This document shows, in pieces, positions 1 to 9,100 of a stretch of DNA of 35,556 nucleotides. The notes beneath the pieces were generated by a model. That model ran no database searches. It was not told where the DNA came from and saw only the letters and a program-made list of their open reading frames with translations. The DNA comes from Saccoglossus kowalevskii (Eukaryota > Hemichordata > Enteropneusta > Harrimaniidae): NCBI RefSeq assembly GCF_000003605.2, contig NW_003106596.1, positions 273,598 through 309,153 on the forward strand, written 5' to 3'. Made by a program: the position numbers and the translations under genes. The first letter of the stretch is position 1. Each line of letters opens with the position of its first letter.

Positions 1-619
1 CATTTGTTTCATCGGAACGTAAATCAAAAAAAGTTCCCTTTCATGTACTTTGAAATTCACAATGTTTTTGTCACACTTTTTAATTAAACTAAATTTATTA
101 CGCTAATTAACTATGAAAATGTATCATGTAATTAAATTTGAAAATAATGAAAGCCATGTACATGGCGTATACCAAGCCTCGACATGCACGACGACTGATG
201 TGTTGACTAGTATGATGTGTTTCTCGCATCTTTCATCCTTGGTTCAATAAGTCTCTCTCTATACAGATGAAATTTTCAGACGAAGCCAAAAACAACTCGA
301 GCCTTTATTGTTCTTGTTTGGCTCACAATCCCTCGTTAGTGTCAGTATACTAAATGAGCGTGTATTCACGTATTCCAACTGTGTAGTAATAACACGCTTC
401 TTAGAATGGCAATGAACTCGTGCGCACTTAGCTAACCCAAACCAAGCTACATGGCTATTAACCGTCAAAATCGATCGAAACCACATGATTAACATGACCA
501 CCGAAATACACATTTCTGTATACGCATGCGCTGAAAAGAAGGCTGTTGAAAATCATGATCTTTAAAAACTACTTAAAAACAATTTAACAGAAGTCGAGAT
601 ACGCCATAGACCATCATAT
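1..619. other. AT-rich non-coding sequence
   Basis: No exon, RNA gene or repeat element is recognised. The open frame on the minus strand at 259-513 has no recognisable motif and looks random. Confidence 0.5.
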
Positions 620-1020
620 GATCTATGAGTTACGGGTGGTTTAGATTGAAACTACCAGTTACTGTGAAATACAGATAATTCGTGTTAACAACCACGATAT
701 TCCCGGTACATGCCCTAGAATCATGTTGGCGAGTAGTTCGAGTTAAAAATCGTATTTACGCGTGATTCAATTCACGTTACGAGATGCAGGTAGTTAGAGT
801 TCAAACCCACAAGTTCGATACGGCAAGTTCGAATTAAAAACGACGAGTTACTGGTACTGCGAGTTAAAAACTAGGGCTTACAAGGAGGTCGAGTTACGCT
901 GCGAGTTACGGGCAGCTTGAGTTGAAAACTATGAGCTAGCTACGGGTAGTCTGCGAGTTACAAGTAATTCTAGTTACGCTGGGATCTGACGGGTAGTTCG
1001 GTTAATAAAACTGAACGTTA
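620..1020. repeat. degenerate tandem array, GAGTTACGGG/AGTTCGAGTTAAAAA type
   Basis: About a dozen diverged units of roughly 25-35 bp built from GAGTTACGGGTAGTTCGAG and AGTTAAAAAC blocks. Examples are near 745, 835, 865, 905, 915, 945 and 955. Divergence is high, so this is an old array. No coding potential is seen. Confidence 0.7.
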
Positions 1021-1956
1021 CTTAACGACCCCGGCAGTCTCTTTCTCACTTGTAATCCCAATAAGGAGTACTTCCTTATTATTATTATTATATCTATATA
1101 TATGGTTATTATCTCGCGTGTAGCAGAATGTACATACTCATTTTGGAGTTACCTGGTTTCACTACTCGGCTCTTTACCTCGATCTACATATATTTGATGT
1201 CACTGATTTGACCATGTAACATGTTTGTTCTCGAGTAGCTTCATTTGATATACAACTCACTGAAAACACTATAACAGCTGCGCATGCTTCTCCACTCCGA
1301 CCTCCATGACAAGTGATCTTTTTTTTAAAGTTCTAGCTCCCGCAGTGTATTTAAAACCTTTGCTCGACTACACATTAAATATTCAATAACGAATCGTGAA
1401 TTTAAAAAAACAACAACAAGTGTTTTTTATATGAAAAAATGTGAAAACGTATATATTTAGCAATAGAGTGAACAGCTGCAGCTTGAGGCGTTTATTGATT
1501 ACATATTATCTTCGACGAGAATGTCGTGACGATGGACTTTCGGTATTTTCAACTGCCTTTAGGGATTGAGAAGGTAAAACGCATGCGCAGTAACAGTGTT
1601 TCCGCTCCCGGTTCGCAATGTACTCTGATTTACGAGTACAGCCACAGACTATAGAAAACTACATATAATGTTAAGTGTCATGCACTGAAAACACTGCATT
1701 CACACATGTTGACAACGAATAGCCATGACTTCCACAGTTACCTTCTGCTTGCCATGATACATCATATATTTGCTCGACGAACCAAGAATATTGTTACAAT
1801 GATTAATCGCAATGGATCAGTTACTTTTTCTACTCACTGCTCATCAAATACACATTTTTCTTACATTTAGAGATGCTGTGTTCGAAATACACTTCCGGTT
1901 ATAATGATATATTAGTGGTTCACAGCAATTTGTGATGTACACCATTCAAATAAGTC
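1021..1956. other. non-coding, simple TTA/TA repeat near 1076-1105
   Basis: A short (TTA)n/(TA)n stretch lies at about 1076-1105. A 43-codon open frame begins with ATG at 1532. Its internal GAGAAG|GTAAAA could act as a weak donor at 1571, but nothing supports it. Nothing else is recognised. Confidence 0.5.
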
Positions 1957-2164
1957 ACGCCCTCTAGCGACATAAATGGGTGGAAGTAAAGTGGTTTAAA
2001 TTATTTGTTCTGCAGTTGGTCGTCAATAAAATTAATATATTTGAGACATTAACTCTATTTTAAATGACAAAAGACTAAGCTACTAAACATAACTGTCGGT
2101 TTTCGAGACATTGATTTCACCCGTTGTCTTGACGTCACAGAAGCACTATGTCACTAGAGGGCGT
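1957..2164. mobile_element. short inverted-repeat element with CTCF-like ends (family C)
   Basis: The left end ACGCCCTCTAGCGACATA (1957-1974) and right end TATGTCACTAGAGGGCGT (2147-2164) are inverted copies matching at 17 of 18 positions, 208 bp outer length. There is no open frame inside. The right end contains CACTAGAGGGCG (2152-2163), similar to the core of the animal CTCF motif. A non-autonomous DNA transposon (MITE) is the likely origin. No target-site duplication was established. Confidence 0.55.
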
Positions 2165-2523
2165 ATTATTGTATTGCGCAATCAAAAGGGTACCCAACGT
2201 CAGCTATTAAATTGGTACATCTTGTCATGCAACATTATACATTAATGAACACTTTCTGTATTTTATCAATATTAGGTGGGTGGGGTAAAGTGAAACGGTT
2301 GGTGCGAGGGATAGCGGATATGAAGAAAAGTATGCTTGTTCATACCAAAAGACAGGTTAGTAGTAGTACCGGCAGTTGTTGCATATGCACGCATGCGCAA
2401 GCTTCCACTTACATATAGTTATACAAGTCTAAATTCGAAGTATTTTCTTCCCCGTAGAATAATGTTTTGCTAAAGGCAGTTCCCTGTGTATTGAAACCCA
2501 CCTTCTGTTAGCAGATATTCTCA

Positions 2524-2600
2524 TTTAAAGCGGGGGAGTCGTCACCTGCACATGCATCAGATGGCCATAGCGTGTCATTGTTTATAAACAAGCATCTATC
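2524..2600 (+). mobile_element. miniature element fragment, family B left end
   Basis: TTTAAAGCGGGGGAGTCGTC, then ACCTGCACATGCATCAGATG and GCGTGTCATTGTT, matches the left half of the element at 6999-7166. No right end is found within the next few hundred bases, so this copy is truncated. Confidence 0.6.
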
Positions 2601-3221
2601 ATTTTCTAACGGGCTAGTCTGTATTTAACATTAAATGCTTGATAAAAGTTACCATTGACAAACTTTATCCGAGGTAACCAATCTAACCAACCTCGAGAAT
2701 TGTAAAATCGATTTACCTCATTGAGATTGCTGAAACATACAGCAATAACAAATTATAGAGATCCGGATATTGTACTTCATAATTGACTTTCTGACGTCAT
2801 TATTCAAATCAACGAAAGACAAAAAAAAACTAAAATAAACGGGAAAACAGCTGTAGGCATCGATTTGTCTTGAGAACGAATGAAACAATCAAGAAATATC
2901 ATCGGGATCTAATCGACCTACTGGCTTGGACTGAGATTATGTAAACCAAAACATGCCACTTCTCCGTAATGGGATTGGGAACGCGTACAACCTCGAGTTT
3001 CTAAACACGACACGGAAGTAATCTGTTAACTGTTGATATTGTGGATTGAACCGTTAATACCTAGAAGTCCTAACTTGAATTGTCATCTCTTTGACATAAT
3101 ATCAACATTATGGGAATTCTACCTCCATTTCATTTTTTTTTCAAAACAAATTAGATGCCATAATTCTTGTTTCGTTCCAGTTTCTTATTATTATGTACAG
3201 AAACAACGGCCAACGTGTGCA
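2601..3221. other. no feature recognised
   Basis: AT-rich sequence. The open frame at 3033-3269 has no recognisable domain and overlaps a repeat fragment at its end. Confidence 0.45.
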
Positions 3222-3307
3222 CAGGCGCAGCGCGTGTTCGAATTCCATGTAAACAAAAAAATTATTTAGACTTGTTGTGTACTTCGCTGAGTCCCATATC
3301 TAATCCC
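3222..3307 (+). mobile_element. miniature element fragment, family A core
   Basis: GCGCAGCGCGTGTTCGAATT followed by CCATGTAAAC and TTGTGTACTTCGCTGAGTCC matches the centre of the full copy at 18894-19028. The TTTAAAG ends are not visible. Confidence 0.6.
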
Positions 3308-3327
3308 ATGCTAATGTGAAAAAAAAA

Positions 3328-3429
3328 ATGGCGGACAAAGTCCTTATAGCTGAACACCGGTCGTGCTCGCACACATTCCCTGTCAGCTTTTGTGAGAACA
3401 TTAGCTTTCTTCAAATAACACTATTATAA
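3328..3429 (+). other. short open frame with good start context, possible first exon
   Basis: AAAATGGCGGAC is a favourable start context and opens 33 codons (MADKVLIAEHRS start) to TAA at 3427-3429. A GTGAGA donor at 3392 could end a 64-nt first exon, but that leaves phase 1 and does not fit the phase-0 acceptor at 5984 without another exon between. The peptide is not recognised, and the ATGGCGG may simply be a YY1-type motif. Confidence 0.15.
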
Positions 3430-4125
3430 ATTATATCTTTTTCCAGTTCAAATTATTTTCGAATTTTTACAGATGTAAATCAGATTTAAATTAACGAGCT
3501 ATAGTTCGGAACCATTATTTAAATGCACTAAAGACTGAATGGGAAGTAACGATATCTCAAATTTAATGTGTATGAGGGGAATAAAAATCTGTGGCTGTTC
3601 CATGATCTGTCGACACACCCTGTCGTCCTTCGTAATTGCGTTAATGTACAAAGACGAACTCGAAGATATGGAAACAGTCAATTATAGCGTCAAAGTTGTT
3701 CGCCGAATGTGGAGAAAATGATTGCAATTATCTATCTGCCTCTGCATGCGGTCGTCTTTTAAGTAATCGAATATGCTCTCCAGATTTGAAATTCTAATAT
3801 TAAAGACAGGACGCCATAAGCTAAACATTTTTATCAGGAAACCCGAAGCAATATGTGTAGCGCTATATGTAAAACACGATGCACGTGACCATGTTTGATA
3901 AACGTATTCCGCGTTAGGATTACAGCACGCTCTCACGAAATTTTACTAGCCAGTCACCGGCACTCGGTACTGTCACAGCTGAAAACTATCACGAAGATAT
4001 TTGAATTCGAATAAATATTGATGTAGTACCGTATTTCAAGTATTTCAGAACATCGGTCAAATTACCCACGCGGCTTCAGTTACAGAAATATATATTAATT
4101 GCATATATATAGCAGAATAGATACG
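3430..4125. other. no feature recognised
   Basis: Overlapping open frames on both strands (3499-3936) have no recognisable motif and no convincing splice pairing. Confidence 0.45.
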
Positions 4126-4212
4126 CGACGCGTTCTGTTCGATATGGGTCCCATGCGACATATACAACGCGTGTAAAATACACTGTTTGTTTACACGAAA
4201 TTCAAAAACGCA
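4126..4212 (-). mobile_element. miniature element fragment, family A core, inverted
   Basis: TGTTCGATATGGGTCCCATG, CAACGCGTGTAAAATACACT and GTTTACACGAAATTC form the reverse complement of the family A centre seen at 18894-19028. Confidence 0.6.
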
Positions 4213-4766
4213 ACGAATGTGGTACTTTAATTTAACATACTGTAGACTACGTCATTTGCCTTCCCAGAGTTCCCTGCGTAAAGAATGTCGAAATTACTTC
4301 AGGCATCATATGGCATTTGGATGCTGTGAAAAGACCACATCACGCGCGTTTCACTACCTATGCAAAATTATTTCATTTGGACACTCATGTTGATTTTTTG
4401 TCAATGGTGAAAAGGTTTTAAAATGGTTTATCGACTATATTAAAAAATAGTGTGCACCCTTTTTCATGTGACTAGTAAAATCAGGTCACGAGAGTTAAAT
4501 CTGGCACACAACGCATGCTTGTCCGACTACCAATCACTTTGTATAACAGAAAGTCAAGAAAACAGTCATAATCTTCAAATATTTTACGTCGTGTGTTTAA
4601 GCAACGAGTTATTGAATGGTGTTCATATTCAAAAGTAGTGCCTCTCTGATGCATCAACATCAGAAACGAGATGCTCACCTTCCCGTGCGTAAGCGCAAGT
4701 GGTCGCGTTTTATGTTGGGGGGGGGGGTCACTGGTCGTGTTAGTTTCAGTTGACCTTTAACCTGAG
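4213..4766. other. non-coding, poly(G) tract at about 4718-4728
   Basis: A run of about 11 G lies at 4718-4728. Open frames at 4187-4678 on both strands show no recognisable protein. Confidence 0.45.
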
Positions 4767-5018
4767 ATGTATGTCATGTGTTATATGTTCTATGTCATTA
4801 ATTTCTCCAACGGAAGAGGAGAAAGCTTTACCAAACCCATGAACATTAGAGAACAATATTCAACGATGCATACTACCCCCGCCCAGCGTGTCATTGACAA
4901 GGCCAGACGCCAAGATTGTCTAAAGATGTGTTTAGAAGACTTGAGGTCTAGACGTGGTGCCTCGGTGGGCTCATCAAAGCAAGTCGATATCGGCGATCAC
5001 ACTCAACTATACAATTAA
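4767..5018 (+). CDS. orphan open frame of 83 codons, unproven
   Basis: This is not recognised. From about residue 25 the frame reads like a real soluble protein (PAQRVIDKARRQD, LKMCLEDLRSRRGAS, SSKQVDIGD), and the bases are richer in CG than the surroundings. It ends at TAA (5016-5018), 966 bp before the first transporter exon. The first 15 residues (MYVMCYMFYVINFSN) look like random AT-rich sequence, so a splice acceptor inside the frame is more likely than the ATG. It could be a last exon of an upstream gene, or an upstream transporter exon using the weak donor TCG|GTGGGC (phase 0, at about 4964), or chance. It lacks the FVNV and LLHTS motifs expected of the vertebrate SLC4A11 N-terminus. 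Confidence 0.2.
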   Translation: MYVMCYMFYVINFSNGRGESFTKPMNIREQYSTMHTTPAQRVIDKARRQDCLKMCLEDLRSRRGASVGSSKQVDIGDHTQLYN

Positions 5019-5983
5019 ATTATATGATACATTGCATTTGTTACCTCCGCCAAGGATATTGTGTTTTTGCTGACGTTGGTTTCTAGGTTTATTTGACTGG
5101 CGGGATGTTAATGTGAACAGTTATGGACGAATGAAACAATTGAAAAACAACATTTTAGGAGGGGTTACCTAGTATGAGACAAGGACCTCGTCATTGCCAA
5201 AACTATTGAAAACAGTTGTAGATGAATTTTCAGGACATTTTCCGAGGGGCTATTCTTTTATTTGAGGGCATATTTATTAGGAAAGATGGAAACTCTAGTT
5301 TTGTATTTAGCTTTTCTGTTTAGGAAAAATGATCTCTGTGTTTGAGTGCCACTCATAAACAAATGATTCAGCGTAGCGAAATTCACAATATGGTCATGGA
5401 AATTCTCTTCTTATGTAATCTGTAAAGTTGGAATGACAAAAGAGAATAGCGAAACTTATAAGCTTGGTATCAGGGAACACATGAGTAATAAAAACTGGAG
5501 CAGTTCATTTGGCAATATACACCTACTTCAGGTTCCATTAGAATTGTGATTACTGCTTGGTATTTCGCCAGGTACATAAGTGGACGGAACTTTAGACTGT
5601 AAACCTACAGTACATAATAGACGTACTATCTTCAGAAATTATGCTAAATATTACTTCTAGTAAATAAATGTACGCGACGTCGGAAATTCGCGCACGTGTC
5701 ACTGTAGGTGCGTGTTCATTGCACGCTATATCGAACAGTGTTTTTTGGACGTATAGTCTGGCGTAGTGCGGTGCGCGTCTTCTTTGTGTTACGTATTGAT
5801 ATGTTCGGAATATAACTATTAACAGTTTATTTTAATCACTACTGATCAGATATTTATACATAGTTTTGAAATATAGTGTCTGAATGAAATGATTGTGACC
5901 ATAGACTGATTGACATATTGTTGATTTAGCTTACAGTTAAAAAAAAATGAAGAATTTTACAAAAATATTTTATTTTCCCCCAG
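5019..5983. other. non-coding sequence before the first recognised exon
   Basis: Probably intronic, because the exon at 5984 begins at an acceptor. No exon with the expected phase-0 donor was found here. Confidence 0.5.
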
Positions 5984-6185
5984 AGATTAGAGGAGCGCGA
6001 CTTTCATAGGGAAGTCCGACCTACTCAAGACATCAAGAATTTCATGAATGAAGCTACGGTGATCTTTCATCTCCCAGGTACTAATATCCATGACGTCATC
6101 ATGCCAATGTTAACAAAAGTGCTGACCAACGAGTCAGGGATTAAATTAGAAGAAGCAAGACGGGCACTATTTACTGACGAATCTT
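5984..6185 (+). CDS. SLC4A11: SLC4A11-like exon 1 of those found (cytoplasmic domain)
   Basis: Residues 1-67 of the partial protein. A pyrimidine-rich acceptor (TTTTCCCCCAG) precedes it and a strong donor (GTAAGT) follows. It starts in phase 0 and leaves one base. The peptide contains [15 protein letters not shown], then a helix ending in [13 protein letters not shown], corresponding to the start of the band-3 cytoplasmic fold in SLC4A11 (EEIRAHRDLDGF in human). The frame upstream of the acceptor hits TGA at 5948 without an ATG, so this is an internal exon. An AG two bases further in is an alternative acceptor but would break the frame to the next exon. Intron 1 (711 bp) contains only a CT microsatellite and no other coding signal. 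Confidence 0.9.
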
Positions 6186-9100
6186 GTAAGTTTGCAGTCA
6201 TCCTCATATTTTCACCTCGTACCAGGATTCATGCGTGACCCCGAAATGTCACACATCCTGGTACCTTTTAGGAATATTGTTGTACTAATCGCAATAACAG
6301 TGGATTACAACTGCCTCCTATTAGACATTGAACCAAATGACCACTGAGAGCTAGTTGAGGACAAGGAATCCACTCTCCCTCTCTCTCTCTCTCGTGGCTA
6401 TTGTCCCCTATAATTGTACAAGTAACTACAATATTTGGAACAATGAACACAAAGTAGGGGTAGAACGAACACTTTGAGGGCGCTGTAACAAACTCGCGCG
6501 GCTTTCTCGCTCTCAACGAAATCTCGACGGCCATTCGCGACAAAGCCTGCGCGTGATATTTTTGTTCGATTCGGCAACAAACGTTCAAGCTTGTATGAGT
6601 TGTGTTCACGTTGTGTAGTCCTACACACACAAATTTGCACCAAACATCAAATAAAACATTAGTAATTTATTAGGATACCATAAGATCTTTCTGCGAAATA
6701 GGAAAAACAAGATAGCGGCTTGGTGACATACTCGGACGAAAATAATCACTTTACACTGAAACCCGCCAATAGTCCATTGAGTGTGTCCGCAACTTGTCTC
6801 TCCTGATATCGTAGGCACCCGCCGTGCTTTGCAAAACATTCATTTTACCTCCGCAGATTATCCACCATTCATTCATGCATCGTCTTTTCCCTCCAGCTTC
6901 ATTACTTTCCCATTCACTGCAGTCCAGTGTGATGCTTGGCGGCGGTATGTTTTTTGAAGAAAGTTGGTTATGTGCCTTGTAAGTAAGCAACCAAGTACTT
7001 AAAGCAGGGGACTAGTCATCTGCGCATGCGTCAGACGGCCTTGGCGTGTCATTGTTAATTACCATCAAGCGTCTAACCATGAGCCTTTGCGTTTTTAGCG
7101 TGTGTTGTCATCGTCGCTTGGGACTCGATTTCCGCGCGTGCGCAGGTGACGACCCTCCCGCTTTAATATAGATGTTTTTCCTACTATCTTTCTTTCTTCT
7201 GTCTAAAAAGAGTGACTAATTTAAGGCCACGAAGAATTAATGAAAACATTTCTGTCATAAATTTTACGAATTTTATGAAATTTCGGACGACTGTATTCTT
7301 TAATACGATATAGTGTAGTTTTATTGGATGAGCGATTGACTTCGAATAGAGCATGGCGCTGAGGTAAATGGGCGTTTACCCTTTGCGTTTTCAGCGTACG
7401 TTGTTATCGTCGATTGGGACCCAATTCCCCGCGTGCGAAGGTGACGACCCCTCTACTTTAACAAGATAACCGATGTGAACAAGCACATGTGTTATTCACA
7501 CGAGAATACACAAATTGCTTGCACAATTCAAACGTCTTTTAAAGCCGGTCTACCATGCGAATGTCTTGTTTTGTCTCTATTACGCAAGATCACTATGATT
7601 AAAAACAAATACATGAGTGTAAGTTACGTTGCCAAAAAGATTTCTTAACATATTTCGAAAGGTACGTACAAGAATACAACAATTGTGACAAATAACGTGC
7701 AGAAAACCAGGATAAAAATAAAAAAAAAAACAATAATGGCGGGACTGAATGTCTTTACAATCCGCCACATGATAGAATTCACTTGGTGGATGATGGTGGT
7801 TTTAACCATAGTCTATATTTAACTTAACTTAAAAGAACATTTTTTAAAAAAAAGTGTGGTCGTTTGATATAAATGTCACGAACAATATTCTAAGGAGCTT
7901 ACGCGATGTTGTAGCAATAGAAGAGAGTATCACATGTGCCAAACACATCAGACGGTATTTTATTTCGTTGTCAGGGAAGGATTGAGACTGTAAACGAACG
8001 GGGGTGGTGTGAACCGGAGATCTTTATTCGGAGTCGTGACATCATATAAGTACAAAAGTTGTATCTGGGCGTTGGCCCAACGGCCAAGCCCAGAGAGCAA
8101 ACAAGTGGACCAGGTCCGGTGTGTCTCCCTGAGTCTATATCTGTGTATCTCTAAGTCTAGAGTAACATGTCTTTTTATAAGCTAAATCACGTGATCCAAT
8201 TTGACACGTTACATGACTCAAAACAACTTTATGTTAGGACAGTGATTCAATACACACGCATAAGTTTCCCGAAATAAAATACATTGAATAAAAAATACAA
8301 AAGTGATTTTAGCACTTCCACATCGTGGGTAATTGCTTTACCTGCTGATTTATCGCAGGTGATAATGTCATACACTGTCAGCTGCCCATATACCACATAC
8401 GTGCTAAAAGCGATACGGATATTGTTTTAGAAACCACGCTTATTGATAGCAATGTGAAGATACGCTTGATATTGTTTCAGTACAAGCGTCATCCCGTGGG
8501 AATCCTGACAAAGTCCATGACGGGTGTCCGTACGAGCGATATGACATCGTCATTCGAAAACGCGCACATTAGAGAAGAGACAATATAATGACTATTTAAC
8601 CCTTTTCACCACAAGACTTTCTCACACAATTGTTTCTGCAATTTCTTGATAATATTCTGCATTATTTCTGAAAATAGACTCTAATTTTGGAGCCAACAGA
8701 CAAAATATGACTCTTTTACTCACAAAATTTGTCTATTTTTGTCCCAATCATGTGAAGGAAAGTGTAGACAATAAACGCGACTATTTTATGAATTTGTGAT
8801 GAAACGAGAGGGAACTGGTGGTGAAAAGTGTAAATAGTTCATGTGTAAATTGCAGACTTAAATGCAAATTTTCAAATTGAAGCAGGTAAACTACTTACAG
8901 TTGTAAAACGTTTATCTCGGCAAATGAAATGTTATACTATTATATGCATTATCCGTCTTTTTTTTTCTTTCAGTGCAAGTCACAAAAATTTACAAAGACG
9001 CCACGTGGCAATAGGCAGACTTCGGAGACCGACCAACTTGGGTTTTACCTGCAGCGATGTACGGTTTGTTGTATTAGTATTGGCGCCCGCAGTTGAGGTA

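Noticed and set aside
6857-6978. Longer exon 2 using the acceptor at 6854-6856
   Set aside because: In the required phase it reads into TGA before the donor.
6268-6990. Four overlapping minus-strand frames
   Set aside because: They include the CT microsatellite translated as an Arg/Glu repeat and the antisense of exon 2; none has a recognised domain.
8480-8590. Possible exon with TTGTTTCAG acceptor and MTGVRTS-like peptide
   Set aside because: TGVR resembles part of the SLC4A11 motif before QQSWLC, but that frame is phase 0 while one base must be completed, and SWLC is absent. The exon at 6897-6978 fits both phase and motif.
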